Positions 14,398 to 23,723 of a stretch of DNA of 55,162 nucleotides are shown here, piece by piece; position 1 is the first letter of the stretch; every line of letters begins with the position of its first letter. Origin of the DNA: JALHOM01 sp964444225 (GTDB lineage Bacteria; Patescibacteriota; Saccharimonadia; Saccharimonadales; 2-12-FULL-41-12); assembly GCA_964444225.1 (NCBI GenBank), contig CAYUFM010000005.1, forward strand, positions 1 through 55,162. Reading direction: 5' to 3'. The notes under the pieces were generated by a model. It searched no databases. It was not told where the DNA came from and saw nothing but the letters and a program-made list of their open reading frames with translations. The translations under genes were made by a program, and so were the position numbers.

Positions 14398-14862
14398 TTA
14401 GGACCTTTCGTATGGTTCGTAAAGATGATCATAATCTGACTTTTCGTAAGAAAAGACTTCATCATCATTAAAAAACCTCTTAACTTCCTCTTCTCCGTTC
14501 TCCTTGCTGTCTGATGCATGAATAAGATTCCTACCCTGACCAATAGCTAAATCCCCTCTAATAGTACCTGCTTCTGCGACCCTTGGGTTAGTTGCACCTA
14601 CTAAAATTCTAATTGAATTTACGCATTCAAATCCTTGCCAAGCCATAACTACAACTGGTGAACTTTGCATAAAGTCCTCTATGCCTTTATAAAATGGCTT
14701 GTCGACAATGTGAGCATAATGAGACTGAAGCACAGCCTTGTCTAGGCTAATCATTTTAAGGCCTATCATCTTAAGGCCTTTATTTTCTAGTCTAGAGATA
14801 ATTTCGCCTACTAAATTTCTCTGTAATGCATCGGGTTTTAGAATAATTAAGGTTCGTTCCAT
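14398..14862 (-). CDS. ndk: Nucleoside diphosphate kinase
   Basis: A 154-aa protein of the usual Ndk length. It carries the N-terminal TLIILKPDA strand, RILVGATNP and the active-site segment NLIHASDS with the phosphorylated His. It transfers the gamma-phosphate between NTPs and NDPs in the cytoplasm, important in an organism with few nucleotide synthesis genes. It has a GGAAAA-type ribosome binding site and a TACAAT box about 20 nt upstream of the start. Confidence 0.97.
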   Translation of the reverse strand: MERTLIILKPDALQRNLVGEIISRLENKGLKMIGLKMISLDKAVLQSHYAHIVDKPFYKGIEDFMQSSPVVVMAWQGFECVNSIRILVGATNPRVAEAGTIRGDLAIGQGRNLIHASDSKENGEEEVKRFFNDDEVFSYEKSDYDHLYEPYERS

Positions 14863-14949
14863 TTATTTTTCCTTGTTTATTAAACTATTGTAACAGATTA
14901 GATACAGTATGTAATCGTCGCTACCCTTTCAGCATTGCTTATTGCCTAT

Positions 14950-14955
14950 TAGAAT
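14950..14955 (+). promoter_or_regulatory. -10 box of the Xer gene, short leader
   Basis: TAGAAT (five of six matches) ends 7 nt before the ATG at 14963. Only a weak -35 is visible. The spacing predicts a leaderless or nearly leaderless mRNA. Confidence 0.4.
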
Positions 14956-14962
14956 AAGAAGT

Positions 14963-15880
14963 ATGCAGTTCCAAAAAATGGTTGTAGACTTTCTGGAGTA
15001 CCTCGAAATAGAGCAAAACAGATCTCAGAAGACCATAAGCAACTACCACCATTACCTTATGCGCTTGTCGGACTATGCAGGTGACATTAAAGTTTCAGAT
15101 ATAGATGCCGACATGGTACGCAAGTGGCGGATATGGCTCAACCGACTTGGCACAAATACTTCAGATGAGTTAAAGAAATCTACAAGTAACTATCACCTTA
15201 TTGCTCTTAGAAGTTTTTTAAAATATTGCGCCAAACGCGACATTAAAGCTTTAAGCGCTGAAAAAATTGAGTTAGCAAGAGTAAAACGTGACCAAGTGAC
15301 CTTTCTAAATTCTGAGGAGCTAGAAAGGCTCTTTTCTCAGCCTGATATAAATACCCCAGCTGGCTTGCGTGACAGAGCTATACTAGAACTTCTGTACTCC
15401 AGTGGTCTGCGCGTATCCGAACTAACTGGCCTAAATCGTGACCACATAAATTTAAAACGACGTGAGTTTATGGTGCGAGGCAAAGGACAAAAAGATCGCC
15501 CAGTTTTTATAAGCGACCAGGCGGCGGACTGGATACAAAAATATCTTGATCAAAGGATAGATAAAGCCCCTGCTCTTTTTGTCCGTATTGGAGGCAAAAA
15601 ATCGCCAGACCTAACCGGAAATTATTTGCGCCTTACACCGCGTAGTGTCCAGCGAATGGTAACAAAATATACTCTACGGGCAGGTATTACGAAACATGTA
15701 AGTCCGCATACACTAAGACATTCATATGCCACCGATCTATTGATGAATGGTGCCGATATCAGATCTGTTCAATCGATGTTAGGCCACAGTAATATTGCCA
15801 CAACTCAAATCTATACACATGTCACCGACCAACACTTGAAAGAAGTGCATAGTAAATTTCATCGCAAACAAGAAACTTAG
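14963..15880 (+). CDS. xerC: Xer-type chromosome dimer recombinase
   Basis: A 305-aa tyrosine recombinase with an N-terminal SAM-like domain (about 1-85) and catalytic residues Arg (SSGLRVSEL), Lys (GKGQKDR), HTLRH, His (GHSNIATTQ) and Tyr (QIYTHV). Length and sequence match XerC/XerD/XerA proteins that resolve chromosome dimers at dif; whether it is the single-Xer type cannot be told here. The TTG at 14942 is possible, but ATG 14963 fits the family length and the -10 box. It overlaps the pilX-like gene tail to tail by 4 nt, with no terminator. Confidence 0.9.
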   Translation: MQFQKMVVDFLEYLEIEQNRSQKTISNYHHYLMRLSDYAGDIKVSDIDADMVRKWRIWLNRLGTNTSDELKKSTSNYHLIALRSFLKYCAKRDIKALSAEKIELARVKRDQVTFLNSEELERLFSQPDINTPAGLRDRAILELLYSSGLRVSELTGLNRDHINLKRREFMVRGKGQKDRPVFISDQAADWIQKYLDQRIDKAPALFVRIGGKKSPDLTGNYLRLTPRSVQRMVTKYTLRAGITKHVSPHTLRHSYATDLLMNGADIRSVQSMLGHSNIATTQIYTHVTDQHLKEVHSKFHRKQET

Positions 15881-16914
15881 TCTAAGTCACAAGGATATGT
15901 GTTATTAACATCACTAATACTAGGGGAGCCAACTGCAGGCGTATACTTTACTACCTCTAGTGTCTTGCATAGATCTTCCACAGTACGGACCGATGAGTTG
16001 GTGGTTACATATTGACTATTAAGAGGCTTGCGGACCTGAACCCTACGTAATATATCCCTAGCTTTTCCGGTAGCATCTATCATAAGCTGGGCATTACTGA
16101 ATGGCACAACTGTAGCCCCATTATATCCGGCAACAGTGACTTTACCTGCCTTATATAAAAGTTTCATGTGCAGGAGGTATGGATTGGTAGACAATGCGGA
16201 CAGAGTAACTCTCATCACACATACAGAACCTGAACAACTCATGTATTGTGTCACACCTTGATTTGAAGTTCCGGTCCCGCTTGCAATACTGATAGCTCCT
16301 GATGTAGCTGTGCCTGTTGGCAAAAAATAACCTATAAAACTGTTATTTCTTAGATTATCTCTTGCTAGAGATGTGGTGTTGACCAAATTTGCTTCTAGGG
16401 CACCTACGTTGCAAGTTGCCGACACATCTCTAGGCATCTGCGTTAAACTGTTAAATCCGCATAGAGCATCACCAACACCTCTACCCGTAACTGTAAATCT
16501 TATTTCATTTATTGGACTGGCGGGCGTTAAAGTAACTGTCACGCCATCACCTTGCTGAAGATCATATTCGAGATTACTCGGTGTAGTGTTATACATTACG
16601 CAGCTTACACTATTATTACTATCAATTTGTTTTTGTGGTGCTGGTAGTGGTGGAACGTCACAATTTGTTTTTTGACCGACAATATTATTATCGATTATGT
16701 ACTTATCCCAGTCATTAATTCCGGTCATGGCATTATAGAATGCTTGGTCGCTAAGTTGCCTATCTAAAGATTGACGCTGTTCACGATTAGCGTTTTTGGA
16801 CATTGCTAAAACTATCAGGGACATAATGATTATCAAAAACATAGTTACCAAGATAGACACCATACCACTTTGATCTAATCTCCTCAGTTTTGTTTTAGTC
16901 CCAAACATAAGCAT
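15877..16914 (-). CDS. PilX-like minor pilin / pilus assembly protein
   Basis: A 345-aa protein with a short basic leader, one membrane helix (GMVSILVTMFLIIIMSLIVLAM, about 17-38) followed by an NREQRQSLDRQLSDQAFYNAMTGI segment typical of PilX-type proteins, then a Ser/Thr/Asn-rich extracellular domain with four or more cysteines. It lacks the usual Glu5. It is the last gene of the minor pilin cluster, directly after the 16916-17557 gene, and probably sits in the pilus tip or priming complex. Confidence 0.7.
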   Translation of the reverse strand: MLMFGTKTKLRRLDQSGMVSILVTMFLIIIMSLIVLAMSKNANREQRQSLDRQLSDQAFYNAMTGINDWDKYIIDNNIVGQKTNCDVPPLPAPQKQIDSNNSVSCVMYNTTPSNLEYDLQQGDGVTVTLTPASPINEIRFTVTGRGVGDALCGFNSLTQMPRDVSATCNVGALEANLVNTTSLARDNLRNNSFIGYFLPTGTATSGAISIASGTGTSNQGVTQYMSCSGSVCVMRVTLSALSTNPYLLHMKLLYKAGKVTVAGYNGATVVPFSNAQLMIDATGKARDILRRVQVRKPLNSQYVTTNSSVRTVEDLCKTLEVVKYTPAVGSPSISDVNNTYPCDLD

Positions 16915-16915
16915 A

Positions 16916-17557
16916 TTATAGCAGTTTCTTTACTGTTGTCTCAAAGCTACCTACAGCACAAAAGCTCCCGCCCGAGATTCCTGATTTGCACTGAACATCA
17001 GGCCACGCAACCCCGCTAGGACTACCATCTGTGTTGAATGTAGTCAGTAAATCATTATCACCGTAAACAACCTTTACATTAATCGTAACCAATGAACCTT
17101 TTGAAGTTATGTCTAAATTTGCCAACCGCATATTATTACCGAGTAACTGACGTTGATTCGTGGCGTCACCGGCAACTACAGTATCGCAAGAAGCACCCGA
17201 GACAAGCGTCTCGGTGAACATACCACTAGTAGTTTCGCTGCCTTTCTTATACTGACTACCTATCTTGTATTTATACCTCGTTTTATCTATACAAAAGTAG
17301 TTAAACCCATCAATTACAGCACTGTTAGATGGGCTGGGAGTAAAGCTCGTAAACTGCACCGTAGACACTAGGTCATTAGCAATACTCCTGACAACAGTCT
17401 GAGTTCTAGTTGTAGTAATATTGTGATAATACGTATTGCCAATTTTGATTATACCGGTAGTAACTATCAGTAAAATGACACTAAAAACCGTAGTAGCTAT
17501 CAGCAACTCCACTATAGTAAAGCCCTTGCCCATCCCAAGCATTTTTGAACGCTTCAT
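16916..17557 (-). CDS. Type IV minor prepilin
   Basis: A 213-aa protein with a class III/type IV prepilin signal: GKG then FTIVELLIATTVFSVILL, with Glu at mature position 5 and a leader cut after Gly by the prepilin peptidase at 19840-20730. A hydrophobic helix is followed by a globular domain with cysteines near the C-terminus. One nt separates it from the PilX-like gene downstream. Confidence 0.82.
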   Translation of the reverse strand: MKRSKMLGMGKGFTIVELLIATTVFSVILLIVTTGIIKIGNTYYHNITTTRTQTVVRSIANDLVSTVQFTSFTPSPSNSAVIDGFNYFCIDKTRYKYKIGSQYKKGSETTSGMFTETLVSGASCDTVVAGDATNQRQLLGNNMRLANLDITSKGSLVTINVKVVYGDNDLLTTFNTDGSPSGVAWPDVQCKSGISGGSFCAVGSFETTVKKLL

Positions 17558-17616
17558 CTTACTCTCAAGTATAGCATAAGGGGTACTTTATTTAAGTCTT
17601 GACCAGAAAATCAATA

Positions 17617-18984
17617 CTAACGCGCAACCACATCATACGTATCACCAACACGAATGTCGTCATGGTAAATAGTCAAAGGCCCAACCATAGTTATAGGACC
17701 CGTTCCCGAAGTACCTCTATACTGATTTATCATAAAAGTATTGATTCCACTCGGACTATTCCAGCTCACAGTCGGAAAAAGTGTTTGATATATTAATTTT
17801 TGTGATCCATCTTTAAATGTTACTTTGTTTCGATTATGCCAAATTTCAACAAATCCACCAGTCAGAGAATCAGAAAATTTTACGTGCACAACAAAATCTT
17901 GCCAAGTATTTCTGCTAAAACCACTGGAAGTCCATGGCTCATCCCAGTCTTGAACACCTGGGGTTTTTTGATAATGTCTTTTAAAGACTAGGTTAGAGCC
18001 TTTAACGCCAAAATCCATTGTTGGTGATCCACCAAATCCGAAGGGATTAGGTTGGCCATTTGGGGTTCCAAAAGGCGGACCGTATATCTCGGCAAATTGA
18101 AAGAAAAATGGGTCACTTGGTAATGTGGCCGGAAAAGTGTCGGGGAAAAAGACAGAAAATCCAAAATAATAGTCATCATTATTACTAAAAGTACCTGGCG
18201 GCCTTGATACAAGTTGAGCCCTGGCTTTTCTCTCTAAAACACCGTTACAAACAGGGTTAAGTTCTGTATGGGGGTTCTGATTATCGTCAACTGTAAACTT
18301 AGCTGAATGAGAACCGCTTCTTACAGGTGAAGTTACGATTGTAGCACCATTTGGACAGGCTTCGTAGTCCCATTTGTTTAGGTTTCCATCCTCAAAATTA
18401 TCACTAAATTTTATAGTTCCCAAATATGGACTATTTGCAGTTATATTTATCGGTGTTGCGGAAGCACCACCCCCACTGGTCGAAGATGCTCCAACTTGTT
18501 TGTAGACACGATGCACAAGGTCGATTTTATCCGTCCGACTACTACCTAAACTATCCCAGCGAGTGTGTACGATGTAAGTATTATTCTTGTATTGGTCTGT
18601 TGGATCAGAAAGTTTCTCAATTATAGTAACGTAACGATTGTCAGGGCCATGACCGCAAACACCTTTTACATCACTGTTGTTATACTTTTGCTCAATATCG
18701 GACACGCTTGCAATAGAAGGAATAGATACTTCATCAGCATTTATATCCAGGCAAAAGAACTGCGACACAACATCAGTTGAGCCTAAACCGTTGAGATATT
18801 GTTGTAGCATCTCTATCTGAGACTGCGCAGACTTGGACGCTTCACCACGCTCACTTGCTTGCTGTGTTGCACGAGAAGTACGGTTAGCCATGGCAAAAGA
18901 AGCTGACAAAATTAGGCTAAGTATAGCAATGGCGATCAAGACTTCCATGATTGTATCGCCTCGCTGTGTTAATTTTTTTAACAT
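17617..18984 (-). CDS. Minor prepilin fused to a polysaccharide-lyase-like domain
   Basis: A 455-aa chimeric protein. Residues 1-40 are a prepilin signal and helix (QRG, cut, DTIMEVLIAIAIL, Glu at mature position 5); 41-165 are a pilin-like domain with two or more cysteines; 166-178 are a Ser/Gly/Ala linker; 190-455 form a beta-sandwich domain with FSDNFEDGNLNKWDYE, SPVRSGSHSAKF, HTELNP, YYFGFSVFFPD, WQDFVVHVKFSD, FVEIWHNRNKVTF and YHDDIRVG. That order matches the Polysacc_lyase/concanavalin-A-like family (heparin-lyase-like fold). The domain may cut or simply bind acidic glycans at the pilus tip. It overlaps the next minor pilin gene by 7 nt. Confidence 0.8.
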   Translation of the reverse strand: MLKKLTQRGDTIMEVLIAIAILSLILSASFAMANRTSRATQQASERGEASKSAQSQIEMLQQYLNGLGSTDVVSQFFCLDINADEVSIPSIASVSDIEQKYNNSDVKGVCGHGPDNRYVTIIEKLSDPTDQYKNNTYIVHTRWDSLGSSRTDKIDLVHRVYKQVGASSTSGGGASATPINITANSPYLGTIKFSDNFEDGNLNKWDYEACPNGATIVTSPVRSGSHSAKFTVDDNQNPHTELNPVCNGVLERKARAQLVSRPPGTFSNNDDYYFGFSVFFPDTFPATLPSDPFFFQFAEIYGPPFGTPNGQPNPFGFGGSPTMDFGVKGSNLVFKRHYQKTPGVQDWDEPWTSSGFSRNTWQDFVVHVKFSDSLTGGFVEIWHNRNKVTFKDGSQKLIYQTLFPTVSWNSPSGINTFMINQYRGTSGTGPITMVGPLTIYHDDIRVGDTYDVVAR

Positions 18985-19787
18985 CCCGGCCCCACTGATC
19001 CAATTACCCTCTCTACTGTAAGTTGAGGCGTAATAGTGATATAGGCAGAACGACTAGTAGATGAAACACCACCCTGAGCCAAACATATAACAACTTGTGA
19101 ATTATTAGAAATCGTCTGAATTGTCCCGGCCACAAGAGGATCCGTCGGGAGTCCAGCATATTTATACAAAGATACTCTGCCGGTATTTCCCGACAAACTA
19201 ACTCCTCCACTACTAAAATTGGATGCAACAATTAATGATGGTGGGTTGCTTATCTGGACCGGGGTCGCAGGCAACGGCGGAATAACCATAATTTTTTTAA
19301 TTTGGAGATCTGCAAGATTAGACTTTGACTCTACCACACCATCATTTCCTCCAAATCCAAGCAGTTCATTAGGTTTATCAAAAAAATTGGTCGCGCTAGC
19401 AGAACTAACGATTGTGTAGGTCTTGTAGTCAGTAGAATTCTGACTAAAGCTAAGCATCTTGCCACTAAAGACACATCCCGGATTCTCACCTTGTTTGACG
19501 GTTGCATCATTAATAATTGTAGTAATCACACCGGTAGTTGAATTTACACTACACCTAACTGTTTGGGATACGGGATAAAATCCTGTCGAAACATCGTTAA
19601 GCGTATCTTCCAAATTTTGGGCCATTTCATCAACAGATTGAATAAATCTGGTTCGCTCCTGTCGCCCATTTACTATAGTCATAGCAGAGACCAACAGTGC
19701 GCCTGAAACCGCTAAAAAAATTAGCGCCTCAACAATAGTATAACCACAGCCATCCTTGCCCACACCAAGCATCTTATAACGCCTCAT
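18978..19787 (-). CDS. Type IV minor prepilin (PilW/PilJ-like)
   Basis: A 269-aa protein with the prepilin segment GCG then YTIVEALIFLAVSGALLV (Glu5 present), followed by QERTRFIQSVDEMAQNLED, as in PilW-type minor pilins, and a long Ser/Thr-rich beta domain with cysteines near 88, 120, 235 and the last residue. It is the first of four minor pilin genes read in the same direction. Confidence 0.8.
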   Translation of the reverse strand: MRRYKMLGVGKDGCGYTIVEALIFLAVSGALLVSAMTIVNGRQERTRFIQSVDEMAQNLEDTLNDVSTGFYPVSQTVRCSVNSTTGVITTIINDATVKQGENPGCVFSGKMLSFSQNSTDYKTYTIVSSASATNFFDKPNELLGFGGNDGVVESKSNLADLQIKKIMVIPPLPATPVQISNPPSLIVASNFSSGGVSLSGNTGRVSLYKYAGLPTDPLVAGTIQTISNNSQVVICLAQGGVSSTSRSAYITITPQLTVERVIGSVGPGC

Positions 19788-19839
19788 CTTACCTGGAATT
19801 ATAACATAAGCACTACAGGGTTAGCTATCTGTTATTGCT

Positions 19840-20730
19840 TTAGTGGTCAACTAGTAAGACTTGGTCAAAATACCATGTGATTATATCGTTGCCAAAAAGC
19901 ATCACAATAATTGCTCCTAATATCAAAAAAGGTCCAAATGGCACACGAGAACTACGCTTTAATTTTCTTGTAATTAGCGCCGGTAAAATAAATAAACATC
20001 CCAGCAATGAAGCTAAGAACAGCATCAAAAAAGCGTAGTCAGCTCGGCCTACCAACGAGCCCAACAAAAATCCAAGTTTTACATCGCCTCCGCCTATCCA
20101 TTTACCTTTTGAAATTTGAAATAAGATATAAAATAAACCACCACCAACTAAAATACCCGTTAAGGACTGGTATAGTGTTATGGCTCGGGGATCTTGCACG
20201 AACCTCAATGCAACGATAGCTGTAGCTAAAAAATACAAAGGGAAAACAATCTTATTAGGCAATAACATCCACCGAATGTCATAAACAATCAATGCAACTA
20301 GCCCAACCAGAGTCGCTAGCCAAAGGCTAAATATTGCCCACTCTATACCAGCTAGATCGCTAGGCCAAAATATATATGAAATTACAAACAACCCTACAGT
20401 TAATAGCTCTACTGCTGGATATTGCCAAGAAATAGGCTTTTTACAATAACGGCATTTACCCCTTAGGGCTACCCAACTTAATATAGGAATAAGATCACTG
20501 ACAGTCAGTTCGTGCTTGCAATTAACGCACATCGATCGACCTTTCAAGATCGAATATCGATCTTGGATTTTTTGTGATCTGGATTCTGTCACCTGTTTTT
20601 TTAATTTTTTACCGGATGCCGAACTACTGACCCCCGACCTTTTTTTAGACTGCCAGTGTAATCTAAAAACAAGCGCATTAACAAAACTACCGAAACAAAG
20701 CCCTAAAACCACCAAAAAAATTATAAACAT
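19840..20730 (-). CDS. pilD: Prepilin peptidase / N-methyltransferase
   Basis: A 296-aa polytopic membrane aspartyl protease of the A24 family. It has the N-terminal GLCFGSFVNALVFRL, the tetracysteine zinc site (CVNCKHELTVSDLIP and CRYCKKPISWQYP), one catalytic Asp in VYDIRWMLLPN and the second in GGGDVKLGFLLG. A basic insert of about 40 residues lies between the first membrane helix and the first cysteine pair. It cleaves and methylates the five prepilins encoded around it. A TAATAT box 7 nt before the ATG may give it its own short-leader transcript after the pilA terminator. Confidence 0.95.
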   Translation of the reverse strand: MFIIFLVVLGLCFGSFVNALVFRLHWQSKKRSGVSSSASGKKLKKQVTESRSQKIQDRYSILKGRSMCVNCKHELTVSDLIPILSWVALRGKCRYCKKPISWQYPAVELLTVGLFVISYIFWPSDLAGIEWAIFSLWLATLVGLVALIVYDIRWMLLPNKIVFPLYFLATAIVALRFVQDPRAITLYQSLTGILVGGGLFYILFQISKGKWIGGGDVKLGFLLGSLVGRADYAFLMLFLASLLGCLFILPALITRKLKRSSRVPFGPFLILGAIIVMLFGNDIITWYFDQVLLVDH

Positions 20731-20752
20731 TAGAGTAATATTACCACAAAAT

Positions 20753-20778
20753 TAAAATGGGGCTTTCGCCCCATTTTA
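20753..20778 (-). terminator. Terminator of pilA
   Basis: An 11-bp stem TAAAATGGGGC (20753-20763) with GCCCCATTTTA (20768-20778), loop TTTC. On the minus strand it lies 18 nt after the pilA stop and ends in an A/T-rich 3' arm (ATTTTA). It separates abundant pilin mRNA from pilD. Confidence 0.8.
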
Positions 20779-20796
20779 TGAAATTTATTTTCTTAC

Positions 20797-21258
20797 CTAA
20801 GAACCTGCACACTGTTTAACTGGATCACCAGTAGAGTTTTCTATTGAGTACCTTACAGCAATAGTTCTACTACTACTCGCAACTGTATTACCTATAGTTC
20901 CCTTGTCGCAAATAAGCCCAGGCTGAAGCTCCATTACGCCAATGTTGGGCGTTCCAGTCTGGGCACCCGTAACAATTGAAGTAGGCTCAGCAAGAGGACC
21001 GTCAGCAGACAAAGCGTTTATTTCAGCGACTTGAGCATCAGTTGAAGGAGGACTTCCATTGTTATTGTTCATCCATTCACTAACAGCGGCAACATAATTA
21101 GATGCTTGCTCTTTATACTGTGTATTTCGAGAATTCCTCTGTAATGCCGGTACGGCCAAAAATACAATCAGAATGATTAATCCAGCTATAGCCAGAACAA
21201 TCAAAACTTCAATTATAGTGAACCCTTGCTCTCTTTTAGTTTTATTCAGTCTGTTCAT
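20797..21258 (-). CDS. pilA: Major type IV pilin
   Basis: A 153-aa prepilin: short basic leader ending QG, then FTIIEVLIVLAIAGLIILIVFLAVPAL with Glu5, as in major pilins, followed by a small Ser/Thr-rich head with two cysteines (near residues 117 and 150) that may form the D-loop disulfide. It alone in the locus has both its own promoter and its own terminator, the expected arrangement for the abundant subunit. Confidence 0.92.
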   Translation of the reverse strand: MNRLNKTKREQGFTIIEVLIVLAIAGLIILIVFLAVPALQRNSRNTQYKEQASNYVAAVSEWMNNNNGSPPSTDAQVAEINALSADGPLAEPTSIVTGAQTGTPNIGVMELQPGLICDKGTIGNTVASSSRTIAVRYSIENSTGDPVKQCAGS

Positions 21259-21303
21259 CCTTTTATGCCCCCTAAAAGTGACTTAATTTATCTTAATATC
21301 CTA

Positions 21304-21332
21304 AATATATATCAATATGCTTATGCTTGCAA
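21304..21332 (-). promoter_or_regulatory. Promoter of pilA
   Basis: TTGCAA (minus, 21332-21327), a 17-nt spacer, TATATT (21309-21304; five of six). It lies between the pilC stop and the pilA start and gives a leader of about 40 nt. Confidence 0.5.
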
Positions 21333-21337
21333 TGGAT

Positions 21338-22555
21338 TTAGCTTATTACGTTCTTTCCAGCCAAACCATATATAGGCAATAGTACCGCGGCCACAATAAT
21401 AAAAGCTACTACACCTAGGATTACCATTAATAAAGGCTCAATAATAGTGCTGATGGTTTTTACTTGGTTATCCACCGCCTTTTCATAATAATCTGCAGTT
21501 TTTTCTAACATGGCGTCCAACGAACCAGACTGCTCACCTATCCGCAGCATATTAGGCACCAAGACCAAAAAATAAGGATCACCTTCTAGTGAATCTGCTA
21601 GCGATTTACCGCTTTTGACTTGCTCTGTTGCTTTCTTTATAGACCGTTCAACATGTACGTTATTTATAGACTGCGCTACAACTTCTAGCACTTGGATTAA
21701 TGGGACTCCGCTAGCTACCAAAGTTGTCCCTGTCCTGGCAAATCTCGCCATATAAACCTTCATAAATAATGGCCCGAATGGCCAAGCTTTTATCTTGAAT
21801 TTATCAACAACTTCTTTGCCGGGACCAGTCCTGGCATATTTTGTAGTTACGAATATCAACAATGCGACCATAATAATTACTAGCCACCAATACTTTATTG
21901 TAAAATCAGAAATTGCTAACATAACTCTAGTAATTAGCGGTAACTGGGCCCCCGGCAAATCATCGTATATCGTCCTCACCTGAGGCAGGACTTTGACAAT
22001 CATAAAGCTAACCACACCCAGCATGACTACTATAACCACCGCGGGGTAAGCCATTGCACCCCGGACTTTACTGACTATCTCAGCGTCTTTTTCTTGCTGA
22101 AACGCAATACGCTCCAAAGCATTATCCAAATTACCTGATATCTCTCCCGCTGCGATCAGATTAATATAGATATTATTAAAAACACGAGGATACTTAGACA
22201 GTGCATCACTAAAGGAACTTCCACCTTCTACATCAGTAACTATCTTACTAATAACTAGCTTGAATGTTTTATTCTCTGTCTGATCGGCCACATTTCGAAG
22301 GCTCTGAACCAATGGGAGACCAGCATTTATAAGAGTAGACATCTGGCGTGAAAAAATAATTTTTTGCTTGGTTGTTATACGGTTACGAAATTTAGATAAA
22401 AAATTATTGTTTGTAGTAACAGGCTTGATCTCTAGTGGTGCCAGACCCTCCCTCTGAATAATCTTTGCGGCCTCCATTTCACTATTGGCCTCCACTTGAG
22501 CAGTAACCCTTTGACCAGTACTGGGGTTACGAGCAGTATATTTAAAACTTATCAT
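21338..22555 (-). CDS. pilC: Type IV pilus inner-membrane platform protein
   Basis: A 405-aa PilC/GspF-family protein with two homologous T2SSF domains (about 68-190 and 270-395), each ending in membrane helices, including FSRQMSTLINAGLPLVQSL and FARTGTTLVASGVPLIQVLEV. It couples the PilB and PilT motors to the growing pilus. It stands 65 nt after pilT in the same direction. Confidence 0.95.
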   Translation of the reverse strand: MISFKYTARNPSTGQRVTAQVEANSEMEAAKIIQREGLAPLEIKPVTTNNNFLSKFRNRITTKQKIIFSRQMSTLINAGLPLVQSLRNVADQTENKTFKLVISKIVTDVEGGSSFSDALSKYPRVFNNIYINLIAAGEISGNLDNALERIAFQQEKDAEIVSKVRGAMAYPAVVIVVMLGVVSFMIVKVLPQVRTIYDDLPGAQLPLITRVMLAISDFTIKYWWLVIIMVALLIFVTTKYARTGPGKEVVDKFKIKAWPFGPLFMKVYMARFARTGTTLVASGVPLIQVLEVVAQSINNVHVERSIKKATEQVKSGKSLADSLEGDPYFLVLVPNMLRIGEQSGSLDAMLEKTADYYEKAVDNQVKTISTIIEPLLMVILGVVAFIIVAAVLLPIYGLAGKNVIS

Positions 22556-22620
22556 GCCCCGAACTCTCCGGCACCGATTTTAGTAAAAGTTTTTTGAACC
22601 AGTTTAGAATTACAGTGCAT

Positions 22621-23685
22621 TTAGCCTCTCATTAACCTATCTAACTCTTCTATATCAATAGCAAAATTACGAGCTTCTTCATAAGTTATAGTGCCAGCAT
22701 GTATTAACGACACAAGTGTTTTGTCCATGCTTTGCATACCATGTTCAGCACCCGTCTGAATGACCGCATCAAGCTGATGACTTTTACCCTCTCTAATGAT
22801 GTTACGGACTGCTGGTGTTGCCACAAGAATCTCGGCAGACGCAATACGACCGCCCCCAATAGTAGGTATAAGACGCTGAGAACAAATAGCCATTAATATA
22901 TTGCTTAACTGTGCTCTTACCTGTGGTTGTTGGTGTGGTGGAAAAACGTCAATCATTCGGTCTATACTCTGAGCTGCCGAGTTGGTGTGAAGAGTAGCAA
23001 AAACCAAGTGACCAGTCTCGGCAATAGTGATAGCTGCGGCTATTGTTTCTAGGTCACGCATCTCACCTAACAGCACAACATCGGGGTCCTGGCGCAAACT
23101 AGATCTTAGTGCAGCAGAAAATGAATACGTATCATAATGAACCTCGCGCTGTACAATAACAGATTTCTTACTCTTGTGAGTGAACTCGATAGGATCTTCG
23201 ATGGTAACAATATGAGTGGCGCGTTCGTTATTTATCTTGTCTATAAGTGCAGCGAGAGTTGTGGACTTACCAGATCCAGTAGGACCAGTAACTAGAACTA
23301 GACCTCGTGGATAGTTTGCAAAGGCATCCACAATCTTTGGAAGACCAAGCTGTTCTGTGCTAAGCAGTTCGTTAGGTATTAGGCGCAGAGCAGCCGCTAG
23401 ATTACCCCTCTCGTGAAAAGCATTAACACGAAACCGACCAAGCTCTCCAAAAGCAAAACTAAAGTCAAATTCTTTATCTTTAAGAAGGATCTGCTTTTGT
23501 TCATCATCTAGAATGGCAAAAATAAGAGACTCAACCATATCTTCTGTAAGTACTGGAGTGCCAGGTATTGGAGCCAATGCTCCATCTACGCGCAAAATTG
23601 GCGCTAGCCCTACTTGTAAATGAAGGTCTGATGCCTTTTTCTTAACAACCTCTTCTAGGAGTAATTCTATTCTTAATGTCTGCAT
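22621..23685 (-). CDS. pilT: Pilus retraction ATPase
   Basis: A 354-aa hexameric ATPase of PilT type: Walker A GPTGSGKSTTLAAL, Asp box with IVTIEDPIEF, Walker B LLGEMRDLETI, His box GHLVFATLHTNSA, and the PilT-specific C-terminal NIIREGKSHQLDAVIQTG. It drives pilus disassembly and thus twitching or DNA uptake. A GAGGTGGGGG ribosome binding site precedes the ATG. Confidence 0.95.
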   Translation of the reverse strand: MQTLRIELLLEEVVKKKASDLHLQVGLAPILRVDGALAPIPGTPVLTEDMVESLIFAILDDEQKQILLKDKEFDFSFAFGELGRFRVNAFHERGNLAAALRLIPNELLSTEQLGLPKIVDAFANYPRGLVLVTGPTGSGKSTTLAALIDKINNERATHIVTIEDPIEFTHKSKKSVIVQREVHYDTYSFSAALRSSLRQDPDVVLLGEMRDLETIAAAITIAETGHLVFATLHTNSAAQSIDRMIDVFPPHQQPQVRAQLSNILMAICSQRLIPTIGGGRIASAEILVATPAVRNIIREGKSHQLDAVIQTGAEHGMQSMDKTLVSLIHAGTITYEEARNFAIDIEELDRLMRG

Positions 23686-23723
23686 TTTGCCCCCACCTCT
23701 ACGCTTTATCTACCATAATTATT

